Shown here piece by piece: positions 8,187 through 17,602 of a stretch of 64,000 nt of DNA; position 1 is the first letter of the stretch; each line of letters begins with the position of its first letter. A program made the position numbers and the translations under genes. The notes under the pieces were generated by a model. That model worked only from the letters and a program-made list of their open reading frames with translations, was not told the origin of the DNA and did no database searches. Origin of the DNA: Thiothrix fructosivorans (GTDB lineage: Bacteria; Pseudomonadota; Gammaproteobacteria; Thiotrichales; Thiotrichaceae); assembly GCF_017349355.1 (NCBI RefSeq), contig NZ_JAFMPM010000006.1, forward strand, positions 1,798,001-1,862,000. Reading direction: 5' to 3'.

Positions 8187-8369
8187 ATGGATTCTGTATC
8201 AACCAATACTGATGGGAAAACGGGAACATCCGTTCGCTGTCCTTATTGTGACAGCACGTTTATATTATTCCAGCATCGTTCATGGTGGCAAAAGCTCTTG
8301 CATCACAATAAAAGACTTTGTTATTGCCATGATTGCCAGAAAAAGTTCTATAAAGACTATCAGCACTGA
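8187..8369 (+). CDS. Zinc-ribbon miniprotein
   Basis: A 60-residue protein with two CxxC knuckles (CPYC near residue 18, CHDC near residue 47), the pattern of a structural zinc ribbon. A good ribosome-binding site (GAGGAA) and a plausible promoter lie upstream, which supports expression. No catalytic domain is present. Such proteins bind nucleic acid or act as adaptors, but nothing here shows which. It is convergent with the esterase gene. Confidence 0.6.
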   Translation: MDSVSTNTDGKTGTSVRCPYCDSTFILFQHRSWWQKLLHHNKRLCYCHDCQKKFYKDYQH

Positions 8370-8373
8370 ATCA

Positions 8374-9051
8374 TTATTGTTGCAACCACGCCCGCAAACA
8401 CTGACCTATTGCCACAATCTCCGCCGCACACACATTATGCTCCATCGCGTATTCCGAATACGCCGCCGCATAGCCATGCTCACCCAACCAGCGCTGCGCC
8501 TTGTGTGCTAACACAATTTGCACCACCGTATCCTGCTTGCCGTGGAAAATATGGATCGGCAATGGCGCATTCGCCGCGCTCAATTCAAGCGTATCCGCCG
8601 TGGCAAAATACGTCGACAGCGCCAGCAAGCCCGCCAGCGGTTTGGGGTAGCTCAGTGCAGCTTGATACGCTACCGCGCCGCCTTGCGAAAAGCCTGCAAT
8701 CACGATGCGTTCGCTGGGAATGCCGCGTGCGATTTCGCGCTCAATCAGTTTGCCCACTTCGCGTGCGGAGGCTTGCAATTGCACCACATCCACCTTGCGG
8801 TCGAGGCTCATTTCCAGAATGTCATACCACGCAGGCATGACATAACCACCGTTGATGGTCACGGGCATCTCAGGCGCGTGTGGAAAAATAAACCGAATCC
8901 CGTGGTCAGGCGGTAAACCCAATTCGGGGATAATCGACACAAAATCGTGCCCATCCGCGCCCAAGCCGTGCAGCCAGATGACCGCCGCCGTGGCGGGGGA
9001 TTTGGGTTCAATTTCAACAGCAGGCAAATAATCCATCAGCATTCCTCGCAC
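8374..9051 (-). CDS. Carboxylesterase / lysophospholipase-like alpha/beta hydrolase
   Basis: The 225-residue protein has the alpha/beta-hydrolase layout of the bacterial carboxylesterase/acyl-protein-thioesterase family: oxyanion-loop HGLGADGHDF near the start, nucleophile elbow GFSQGG (serine), acid residue in HGKQDTVV, and histidine in MEHNVC near the end. It should hydrolyse short acyl esters in the cytoplasm; the natural substrate is unknown. Starts at ATG 9051, 9042 or 9036 are possible. The gene is divergent from prfB. Confidence 0.88.
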   Translation of the reverse strand: MRGMLMDYLPAVEIEPKSPATAAVIWLHGLGADGHDFVSIIPELGLPPDHGIRFIFPHAPEMPVTINGGYVMPAWYDILEMSLDRKVDVVQLQASAREVGKLIEREIARGIPSERIVIAGFSQGGAVAYQAALSYPKPLAGLLALSTYFATADTLELSAANAPLPIHIFHGKQDTVVQIVLAHKAQRWLGEHGYAAAYSEYAMEHNVCAAEIVAIGQCLRAWLQQ

Positions 9052-9184
9052 TTTTCGCGGTTAAGTGGGGGTGATGGTAGCACAAACGGGTGTGTACGCC
9101 GTGCTGCGTCGTGTATTTCACCGCTTTGAATATCCCCCGCTGGTTGCTATCATGGGCGGCTTTTCCCTGTGTTAGCGAAAGATC

Positions 9185-10280
9185 ATGGAACTCAACCCCA
9201 CTTATACCAAAATCAAAGATCTCCAAGGGCGCGTCGACGCTCTGAGGGGGTATCTTTGACTACGAAACCAAACACGAACGCCTAGAAGAAGTTACCCGCG
9301 AACTCGAAGACCCCAAAGTATGGGATAACCCACAGCGGGCGCAAGACTTAGGCAAGGAACGCGCCGTCCTCGAAGGCATTGTCGGCGGCATTGACAAGAT
9401 CAGTTCTGGTCTTAGCGATGCGAAAGAATTGCTTGAACTCGCCGAAATGGAAGACGACGAAGACAGCGCAGAAGCCGTTATCGCTGATGTCGATGGCATC
9501 GAAAAGCACGTTGCCCAGCTCGAATTTGAACGCATGTTCTCCGGGCCGATGGATCGCAACAACGCTTTCCTCGACATCCAAGCCGGTTCGGGTGGCACGG
9601 AAGCGCAAGACTGGGCAGAAATCCTATTGCGCATGTATTTGCGTTGGGGTGAAGCCAAAGGTTTCAAAGTGGAATTGCTCGAAGCCAGCCCCGGCGACGT
9701 AGCGGGTATCAAAGGCGCGAGTATCAGCTTTGAGGGCCCTTATGCTTTCGGCTGGTTGCGTACCGAAACGGGCGTACACCGACTGGTGCGCAAATCGCCG
9801 TTCGACTCTGGCAACCGCCGCCACACCTCATTCAGTGGCGTTTTCGTGTCGCCGGAAGTCGATGACAATATTGAAATCGACATTAACCCTGCCGACTTGC
9901 GCATTGACGTATACCGCGCTTCCGGTGCGGGCGGTCAGCATATCAACAAAACCGAATCGGCGGTGCGGATTACCCATACGCCCACCAATACGGTGGTGCA
10001 ATGCCAGAGCGGGCGTTCCCAGCACCAGAACAAAGACAACGCCATGAAGCAATTGCGTGCCAAACTCTATGAGCAGGAAATGCTCAAGCGCAATGCGGAT
10101 AAGCAGGCGTTGGAAGACAGCAAATCCGACATTGGTTGGGGCAGTCAGATTCGGTCGTATGTTCTTGACCAGTCACGCATCAAGGATTTGCGCACGGGTG
10201 TCGAAACAGCCAATACTCAAGCGGTATTAGACGGCGATCTGGATAAATTTATTGAGGCAAGCCTGAAAAGCGGCCTGTGA
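9185..10280 (+). CDS. prfB: Peptide chain release factor 2, with programmed +1 frameshift
   Basis: RF2 recognises UGA/UAA stop codons and triggers peptide release. The gene opens with ATG 9185 ([13 protein letters not shown]), reads 24 codons to an in-frame TGA at 9257-9259, and continues in the +1 frame at GAC 9258 ([16 protein letters not shown]). The mature protein is about 364 residues, as usual. The GGQ catalytic motif is present ([16 protein letters not shown]), as is the family's C-terminal region. lysS follows 13 bases downstream, the common prfB-lysS operon. Confidence 0.97.
9245..9260 (+). promoter_or_regulatory. prfB programmed frameshift site
   Basis: The sequence AGGGGGTATCTTTGAC contains the internal Shine-Dalgarno-like AGGGGG, the slippery CTT codon and the in-frame UGA followed by C. 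It is the same arrangement as in Escherichia coli prfB and makes RF2 synthesis depend on low RF2 activity. Confidence 0.97.
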
Positions 10281-10293
10281 GAGCGAGAATGTT

Positions 10294-11805
10294 ATGAGCG
10301 AACACGAAACCCATCACGACCATCACGATGAAAACAAACTGATCACGCAACGCCGCGACAAGCTGGCAAAGCTGCGTGCACAGGGTAATGCTTTCCCCAA
10401 TGACGTGGTGCGTGAACACAAAGCCGCTGATTTGCACAAAGAATACGGCGAACATGACAAGGAATGGTTTGAAGAACACGCCATCCCCGTGACCGTGGCG
10501 GGGCGCATGATGCTCCAGCGCGTCATGGGCAAGGCGAGTTTTGCGACGATTTCTGACGTGTCAGGGCGTATTCAGTTGTATACCCAGAAGAACGTGCTGG
10601 GTGATGAGATTTTCGACGATTATTGTCACTGGGATTTGGGCGACATTATCTGGGCATCTGGCATGTTGTTCAAAACCAAAACCGGCGAATTGTCGGTGAA
10701 GGTGCATGAAATTCGTTTGCTGACCAAATCGTTGCGCCCGTTGCCAGAAAAATTTCACGGCTTGACCGACCACGAACAGCGTTACCGCCAGCGTTACATC
10801 GACCTGATCATGAACCACGAGTCGCGGGAATCGTTCATGATGCGCTCCAAAATTGTCGGTTATATCCGCAATTTCTTCCTCCAGCGCGATTATCTGGAAG
10901 TGGAAACGCCGATGCTGCAAATCATCCCCGGTGGGGCAACCGCCCGTCCGTTTATCACGCACCACAACGCGCTGGATTTGCCGATGTATTTGCGGATTGC
11001 GCCAGAATTGTTTCTGAAGCGTTTGGTGGTGGGCGGTTTTGAACGTGTGTTTGAAATCAACCGCAATTTCCGCAACGAAGGGCTTTCCACGCGGCATAAC
11101 CCTGAATTCACCATGATCGAATTCTATCAGGCGTATGCGACTTACCACGATTTGATGGATTTGACCGAAAGCCTGATGCGTGGCATTGCCAACGATGTCG
11201 TCGGTAGCAACGAAATTACCTACCAAGGTGAAGCCTTCGATTTCGACAAGCCATTTGCGCGGATGAGTGTGCGTAGCTCAATTTTGCACTTCAACCCCGA
11301 ACTCTCAGCGGAACAGATTGATACGCTGGAAGGTGCGCGGGAAGTGGCGCGGAAACTGGGTATATTGCTCAAAGATGGCTACGGTTTAGGCAAGGTGCAG
11401 ATCGAGATTTTCGAGAAAACTGTGGAACACCGTTTGATGCAACCGACCTTTATCACCGAATATCCGGCAGAAGTGTCGCCGTTGGCGCGTCGTAATGACA
11501 ACAATCCGTTTATTACCGACCGTTTCGAGTTCTTCATTGGCGGACGTGAAATCGGTAATGGCTTCTCCGAGTTGAATGACGCGGAAGATCAGGCGGAACG
11601 TTTCATGCAGCAGGTGGCAGATAAAGATGCAGGCGATGATGAAGCCATGCACTTTGATGCCGATTACATCCGTGCGCTGGAATACGGAATGCCGCCGACA
11701 GCGGGTGAAGGGATTGGCATTGACCGCTTAGTGATGCTGTTTACGGATGCGCCTTCGATTCGTGACGTTATTTTGTTCCCGCATATGCGCCCGGAGTACG
11801 CTTGA
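10294..11805 (+). CDS. lysS: Lysyl-tRNA synthetase, class II
   Basis: Charges tRNA-Lys with lysine. The 503-residue product has the N-terminal OB-fold anticodon-binding domain ([19 protein letters not shown]), class II motif 2 ([20 protein letters not shown]) and motif 3 ([14 protein letters not shown]). Length is normal. An additional histidine-rich start ([12 protein letters not shown]) precedes the conserved region. It is in an operon with prfB and its stop overlaps the next ATG (TGATG). Confidence 0.97.
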   Translation: MSEHETHHDHHDENKLITQRRDKLAKLRAQGNAFPNDVVREHKAADLHKEYGEHDKEWFEEHAIPVTVAGRMMLQRVMGKASFATISDVSGRIQLYTQKNVLGDEIFDDYCHWDLGDIIWASGMLFKTKTGELSVKVHEIRLLTKSLRPLPEKFHGLTDHEQRYRQRYIDLIMNHESRESFMMRSKIVGYIRNFFLQRDYLEVETPMLQIIPGGATARPFITHHNALDLPMYLRIAPELFLKRLVVGGFERVFEINRNFRNEGLSTRHNPEFTMIEFYQAYATYHDLMDLTESLMRGIANDVVGSNEITYQGEAFDFDKPFARMSVRSSILHFNPELSAEQIDTLEGAREVARKLGILLKDGYGLGKVQIEIFEKTVEHRLMQPTFITEYPAEVSPLARRNDNNPFITDRFEFFIGGREIGNGFSELNDAEDQAERFMQQVADKDAGDDEAMHFDADYIRALEYGMPPTAGEGIGIDRLVMLFTDAPSIRDVILFPHMRPEYA

Positions 11806-12869
11806 TGACTACCTTATTCGACAGCGCCCAATTGGGCGATCTCACCTTACGTAACCGCATTATTATGGCACCGCTCACCCGTTGCCGTGCGAGCGCGGGG
11901 CGTGTCCCGAATGCTTTAATGGCGCAGTATTACCAGCAACGTGCCAGCGCGGGTTTGATCTTGACCGAAGCCACGTCCGTCACGCCAATGGGGGTTGGCT
12001 ACCCTGACACACCGGGGATTTGGTCGACGGAACAAGTCGAAGGCTGGAAATTGACCACGGATGCCGTACATCAAGCGGGCGGTTTGATCTTTTTGCAACT
12101 GTGGCACGTTGGGCGTATTTCCGATTCCAGCTATTTGAATGGCGAATTGCCGGTTGCACCGAGTGCGATGGCGGCGGAAGGGCACGTTAGTTTGGTGCGC
12201 CCGGAGAAAAATTACGAAGTGCCGCGTGCGCTGGCAACCGCCGAGATGGCGGGCATTGTCGCGGCGTACCGTTTGGGTGCTGAGAATGCCAAATTAGCAG
12301 GCTTCGATGGCGTGGAAGTTCACGGCGCGAACGGCTATTTACTCGACCAATTCCTGCAAGACAGCACTAATCAACGTACCGATGCTTATGGCGGTTCGCT
12401 GGAAAATCGGGCGCGTTTAATGCTCGAAGTGACCGATGCGGTGATTGACGTGTGGGGCGCAGGGCGTGTAGGAATGCACCTTGCGCCGCGTTGTGATTCG
12501 CACACCATGGGCGATTCCAACCCACTGGCGACGTTTGGCTATGTGGCGGAAGAGCTAGGTAAGCGCAAAATTGCCTTCATCTTCACCCGCGAAGCGCTGC
12601 AAGCAGACAGCATTAGCCCCGCGATGAAACAGCGTTTTGGGGGGTTCTTTATCGCTAACGAAGGTTTTGATGCCGACAGTGCGCAAACCGTGTTGGCAAC
12701 CGGTACAGCGGATGCGGTGTCCTTTGGTAAAGCATTCATCACCAACCCCGATTTGCCACGCCGTTTGCAAGCAAATTTGCCACTGAATCCGCCCGATTTC
12801 AGCACGTTTTACGGTGTCGGTTTGGCAGATCCGGCGCAAGGCTATACTGACTATCCGTTTGCAGACTAA
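11805..12869 (+). CDS. nemA: Old Yellow Enzyme-type alkene reductase
   Basis: An FMN-dependent NAD(P)H oxidoreductase of about 354 residues, related to NemA/OYE, which reduces activated alkenes, nitro compounds and similar electrophiles. Visible family motifs are NRIIMAPLTRCRA, LQLWHVGRIS, HGANGYLLDQFLQD and the FMN-phosphate region ADAVSFGKAFITNPDLPRR. The catalytic position normally HxxN or HxxH is present as HGAN. The start is ATG 11805, overlapping the lysS stop codon, so expression is coupled to prfB-lysS. The gene symbol is by family resemblance. Confidence 0.85.
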   Translation: MTTLFDSAQLGDLTLRNRIIMAPLTRCRASAGRVPNALMAQYYQQRASAGLILTEATSVTPMGVGYPDTPGIWSTEQVEGWKLTTDAVHQAGGLIFLQLWHVGRISDSSYLNGELPVAPSAMAAEGHVSLVRPEKNYEVPRALATAEMAGIVAAYRLGAENAKLAGFDGVEVHGANGYLLDQFLQDSTNQRTDAYGGSLENRARLMLEVTDAVIDVWGAGRVGMHLAPRCDSHTMGDSNPLATFGYVAEELGKRKIAFIFTREALQADSISPAMKQRFGGFFIANEGFDADSAQTVLATGTADAVSFGKAFITNPDLPRRLQANLPLNPPDFSTFYGVGLADPAQGYTDYPFAD

Positions 12870-12979
12870 GCGATTGTGCGGAAACTTATTGCAATAAGAG
12901 GGATGCGGGGGCTACCATCGAAGCTGTTTTACACCGCAGTGCGGGATACCAATCGTTAGAGAGAGAAGAGGAAATAATC

Positions 12980-13801
12980 ATGAAATACGCTAAAACAGCC
13001 TGTCTTATCGTAGGGCTTGCCATGTCTAGCTTGGCTTCTGCTGAGTTTACCGATGGCTTCGATAATGGCAGTGGCGCTGGGCAAGGCACGGGTTCTGGTC
13101 AAGCCAACACCAGTGGTTCAGGGCAAGGTTACGGCACAGGCGCAAGCGATGCCTCTGGCTTTGGGCGAGGTAAGGGTGATGCTGGTGGTGATGTTGACTT
13201 CACCATTACCATGAAAGGCAAAGGCAAAACCGATTTGGAAAGCGATGCTGCCGGAAATGGTCGCGGCAACGGTGCGAGCAATATGCAGGGCAACGGTTAT
13301 GGGTATGGCGATGCGTACAACAATATGTACGGCTACAGCAATACCGCCAAAAACGGTTACGGTGGCAACAACGCTAACCCTTGGGGTGGGATGATGCCGA
13401 ACATGATGCAGGCACAGCCGCCGATGCAGCAAGGACAAATGCCACAAATGCAACCGATGCAGCAGCCAATGGCAATGCAAGGTATGCCCCCGCAAATGAT
13501 GATGCCGCCGATGCAACAAGCACCGAGTTTTGAGCAAATTTACCAAAAAATGTTGATGCAACGTGCGCAAGCCGATGCTTTCTTCAAGAAGGTCGATGAA
13601 ATGCGTCAAGCCAGTGCTGCACGTCAAGCAGCTGCACAAGCAAATGCTGCACCGCCTGCACCCGCCGCTCCGGCTGCTGTGCCTACGGATACTGCCGCTG
13701 CTGCTACGCCAGCGAGTGCACCGTCCGCACCTGCCGTTGATATGCCACCCTCGCCGCCAGGTCCCGCAGCACCCATCGAGGCTGCACCCGCCGCTAAATA
13801 A
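12980..13801 (+). CDS. Secreted Gly/Asn/Met-rich protein, sulfur-globule-protein-like
   Basis: A Sec signal peptide (KTACLIVGLAMSSLASA) precedes a Gly/Ser-rich segment with repeated GxGxG units, then a Tyr/Asn/Gly segment (GNGYGYGDAYNNMYGYS), a Met/Gln/Pro-rich middle (QPMQQPMAMQGMPPQMMM) and an Ala/Pro-rich tail. Regular Gly/Asn/Tyr sequences behind a signal peptide are typical of the structural proteins that coat periplasmic sulfur globules in sulfur oxidisers, and this is my best guess. A different extracytoplasmic structural protein is possible. It stands alone with its own terminator; a GAGGA ribosome-binding site precedes ATG 12980. Confidence 0.5.
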   Translation: MKYAKTACLIVGLAMSSLASAEFTDGFDNGSGAGQGTGSGQANTSGSGQGYGTGASDASGFGRGKGDAGGDVDFTITMKGKGKTDLESDAAGNGRGNGASNMQGNGYGYGDAYNNMYGYSNTAKNGYGGNNANPWGGMMPNMMQAQPPMQQGQMPQMQPMQQPMAMQGMPPQMMMPPMQQAPSFEQIYQKMLMQRAQADAFFKKVDEMRQASAARQAAAQANAAPPAPAAPAAVPTDTAAAATPASAPSAPAVDMPPSPPGPAAPIEAAPAAK

Positions 13802-13825
13802 GCACCGCAAGGTGTCTAGTTAAAA

Positions 13826-13854
13826 AGGGGCTGCTTTATGCAGCCTCTTTTTTA
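13826..13854 (+). terminator. Rho-independent terminator
   Basis: A 9-bp stem (AGGGGCTGC / GCAGCCTCT, one wobble pair) with a 5-base loop is followed by six T residues, between the sulfur-globule-like gene and convergent moeA. Confidence 0.85.
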
Positions 13855-15057
13855 CAGTAAACCATCAAACGGAATAATACTGACCATCGTTCCCGCCGCC
13901 ACATTGCCCCATTCCTGTGGCAATACGATAAAGCAATTCGCCTGACTCATGGAACGTAAGACGTGCGACCCTTGCCCTCCCGTGCTGCTGACGCGCCATT
14001 GCCCGCTGGTATCACGCTCGCAAATGCCGCGTTGATAATCTTTGCGCCCAGCGGCTTTTGCCAGCGGGGTGTCGCAAATCGCGCTGTATTCGGGGGTTAG
14101 CGGGATGCTTTCGCCGCGCATCTGCAAAATTGCAGGGCGCACGAAGAGTAAGAATGTCGCCATCACCGACACCGGATTGCCCGGTAGTCCAAAGAAAAAG
14201 CCGTTGCCGAGTGTGCCGAAAGTCAGCGGTTTGCCCGGTTTCATGGCAATCTTCCAGAAGTTGACTTGCCCTAATTGTTTTAACGTGGTGGTGACATAAT
14301 CGGCTTCACCCACGGAAACGCCGCCGCTGGTGATCAACATATCCGCGAGTTCCATCGCTTGCGTGAAGGCGTGTTCCACGGCGGTGGGGGTGTCGCGTAC
14401 TATGCCGAGGTCGATGATTTCCACATCCAGTTTTTGCAGTAAGCCGTATAGGGTATAGCGGTTGCTGTCGTAAATATCGCCGGGTTGCAAAGTTTCGCCG
14501 ATACTTTTGAGTTCATCGCCTGTGGAGCAGAAGGCAATGCGTGGGCGGCGCAATACTGTCACGTCACCAATTCCCAGCGAGGCGATTAAGCCTAGATCGG
14601 CTGCATTGAGTTTGCGCCCGCTGTCCAACACGTTATCGCCGATACGCATGTCTTCGCCGGGGTGGCGCACATTTTCACCCCGCGCAAGCGTGCTAGCAAT
14701 GCGAATACTGTCACCCTCTCGCTGCACGTTTTCTTGCATGACCACGCTATCTGCGCCATCGGGTACAACTGCCCCCGTCATAATGCGCACGCATTCGCCC
14801 GCTTGCACGCTGCCAGCAAATGGATGCCCTGCAAACGCTGTGCCGATAACGCTTAATGCGGTGGCACTTGCCAGATCCGCGTGCCGCAGGGCGTAACCAT
14901 CCATCGCGGAATTGCGGTGTGGTGGCACATCCAACGGTGCGGTGACAGGTTGCGCCAGAATGCGCCCTTGTGCTTGCCACACGCTGACCCGTTCTTGCGC
15001 TTGTAAGACAGGGATGCTGGCGAGGATGTGTGCTTGTGCCTGTTCAACAGTGATCAT
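13852..15057 (-). CDS. moeA: Molybdopterin molybdotransferase
   Basis: Inserts molybdate into adenylylated molybdopterin in molybdenum-cofactor synthesis. The 401-residue protein shows the MoeA N-terminal signature PHRNSAMDGYALR, the central MogA-like domain with TGDELKSIGE, ITSGGVSVGEADYV and KPGKPLTFG, LPGNPVSV, and a C-terminal beta domain. Length is standard. Its start is followed upstream by yceH in the same direction with a 24-base gap. Confidence 0.97.
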   Translation of the reverse strand: MITVEQAQAHILASIPVLQAQERVSVWQAQGRILAQPVTAPLDVPPHRNSAMDGYALRHADLASATALSVIGTAFAGHPFAGSVQAGECVRIMTGAVVPDGADSVVMQENVQREGDSIRIASTLARGENVRHPGEDMRIGDNVLDSGRKLNAADLGLIASLGIGDVTVLRRPRIAFCSTGDELKSIGETLQPGDIYDSNRYTLYGLLQKLDVEIIDLGIVRDTPTAVEHAFTQAMELADMLITSGGVSVGEADYVTTTLKQLGQVNFWKIAMKPGKPLTFGTLGNGFFFGLPGNPVSVMATFLLFVRPAILQMRGESIPLTPEYSAICDTPLAKAAGRKDYQRGICERDTSGQWRVSSTGGQGSHVLRSMSQANCFIVLPQEWGNVAAGTMVSIIPFDGLL

Positions 15058-15081
15058 GTAACGCTCTCTTTGGTGCGATTT

Positions 15082-15738
15082 TTACAGTAATTGGCTTTCC
15101 AGCGAGGCGAGGCGCTGTTCCAGATCGGCTACCCGTGCTTCCAATTGGGCATACGCGTCTTGGCGCGGCGTGCTGCTGGAATGGCTAGGGGTATGGCTGG
15201 CAGGTTCGGTGGTTTGCAATTCGTCCAGCGTTTCTGTGCCGAGAGTGTGGAAATAGCGGTCTTCGCGACGTCCGCCACCGGCGGGTAAACGCACTGCCAT
15301 GGGTTTGGTGGCAGCCATCCACGCCTCCAAAATGTCGCGAATTTCATCGGTGCTGGCAAAGTTTGCCATGCGTTCGGTGCGTATTTTGATTTCGTTCAAG
15401 GTTTGCGGGCGGCGTAGCAATAATACGCACAGAATCGCTTGTTGTTTGCGGTTTAACTTAAGGCAACGGTCGACTCTGTGTTCGACGCGTTGGGCGCGTT
15501 CGCTGTATTGAATCGCTGTCCAGCCGCCTTCGACCAGCACTTTGGCAGTATGCCCGACCACGCCTTCGGTCAGCGTCATCAGGGGTTCGCGGCTGCTTTT
15601 TTGGTTGCAAGCATTCATCAGTGAATTGAAAGTGAGTGGGTAGCTGGCGGGCGTGGTGAGTTGCTTTTCCATCAAACAGCCGAGGATGCGGAGTTCTTCG
15701 GCACTGAACGGTGGTCTAGGTTGTTCGTCGTCAAACAT
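15082..15738 (-). CDS. yceH: YceH family protein (DUF480)
   Basis: A 218-residue protein with the family's conserved N-terminus (RILGCLMEKQLTTPASYPLTFNSLMNACNQKSSREP) forming winged-helix folds, and a C-terminal coiled-coil (QLEARVADLEQRLASLESQLL). The biochemical role is unknown; conserved in gammaproteobacteria. A disordered Ser/Thr/His-rich linker precedes the coiled coil. It lies between aat and moeA, all on the minus strand. Confidence 0.93.
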   Translation of the reverse strand: MFDDEQPRPPFSAEELRILGCLMEKQLTTPASYPLTFNSLMNACNQKSSREPLMTLTEGVVGHTAKVLVEGGWTAIQYSERAQRVEHRVDRCLKLNRKQQAILCVLLLRRPQTLNEIKIRTERMANFASTDEIRDILEAWMAATKPMAVRLPAGGGRREDRYFHTLGTETLDELQTTEPASHTPSHSSSTPRQDAYAQLEARVADLEQRLASLESQLL

Positions 15739-15763
15739 AATGTGTAGCCCTGTGTGTTGTTGT

Positions 15764-16513
15764 TTACGTTGGTTGTGGTTCCCAGCGTGACAGATCGACG
15801 TTAGGGTCAGCGACCCAATAGCGTGGCGGGGGAACGTGTAGATGGTTGTGTAAAATGTTCAGGTAAGCACTGCGCGGAATGTTTTCCGCGCCCATGCTCA
15901 TTAAATGTGGGTTTTCGATTTGGCAGTCAATGACTTTGAAGCCCCAGTGTTGCACATGCCAAGCCAGTGCCACCATCGCAATTTTGGAAGTATCTGGTTC
16001 ACGGCTGAACATGGATTCACCGCTGAATACACCGCCCGTGGCGACACCATACAAGCCACCAACCAACTCACCCGCCGGATTCCAAACCTCCAGCGAATGG
16101 GCAATGTCGTGGGCATGTAACATGCAGTACGCGGTGTGCATTTCGTGGGTAATCCACGTTTCGCTGGTGTACGCACGTGGCGCGGCACAGGCATCGACGA
16201 CTTCCGCAAAGCAGGTATCAAACGTGATCCGATAACCCTTGTTACGCAGCGATTTGCGCAAACTGCGGGTCATGCGGACACGTTCGGGAAACAAGACCGT
16301 GCGTGGGTCGGGCGACCACCAGTAGATCGGTTCTCGCGGGCCAAACCACGGGAAGATGCCCGCACGGTAGGCATTTTTCAGGCGGGCAACGCTTAAATCA
16401 CCGCCAACCGCCAGCAAACCGTTGGGTTCTACCCAAGCAATGTCTACAGGCGGAAAGGGTTCTTCCGACCACGTAGGGTTAAGTAAGGTTAGGCTCAGGG
16501 AGCGTGGTAACAC
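15764..16513 (-). CDS. aat: Leucyl/phenylalanyl-tRNA--protein transferase
   Basis: Adds Leu or Phe to proteins with N-terminal Lys or Arg, marking them for ClpAP degradation (N-degron pathway). The 249-residue product shows the conserved GLLAVGGDLSVARLKNAYR, GIFPWF, WWSPDPRTVL, GGLYGVATGGVFSGESMFS and DCQIENPHLMSMGAENI segments. It sits 9 bases downstream of trxB, a gammaproteobacterial neighbourhood. Confidence 0.97.
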   Translation of the reverse strand: MLPRSLSLTLLNPTWSEEPFPPVDIAWVEPNGLLAVGGDLSVARLKNAYRAGIFPWFGPREPIYWWSPDPRTVLFPERVRMTRSLRKSLRNKGYRITFDTCFAEVVDACAAPRAYTSETWITHEMHTAYCMLHAHDIAHSLEVWNPAGELVGGLYGVATGGVFSGESMFSREPDTSKIAMVALAWHVQHWGFKVIDCQIENPHLMSMGAENIPRSAYLNILHNHLHVPPPRYWVADPNVDLSRWEPQPT

Positions 16514-16522
16514 ACAGTTCCT

Positions 16523-17518
<996 letters not shown>

Positions 17519-17602
17519 CTATGTGACATACCGAGCCGGGTAAAGTAGTAATCGGAAAAACAGGCCCTATAATCAGGGTATCAAACAGACAGGGATATTG
17601 GT

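Noticed and set aside
10561-11226. 221-codon minus-strand frame inside lysS
   Set aside because: Shadow of a well-conserved gene.
13118-13810. Long minus-strand frame rich in His, Cys and Arg
   Set aside because: It is the mirror of the Gly/Met/Gln-rich secreted protein, caused by biased codons; the plus strand has the signal peptide and ribosome-binding site.
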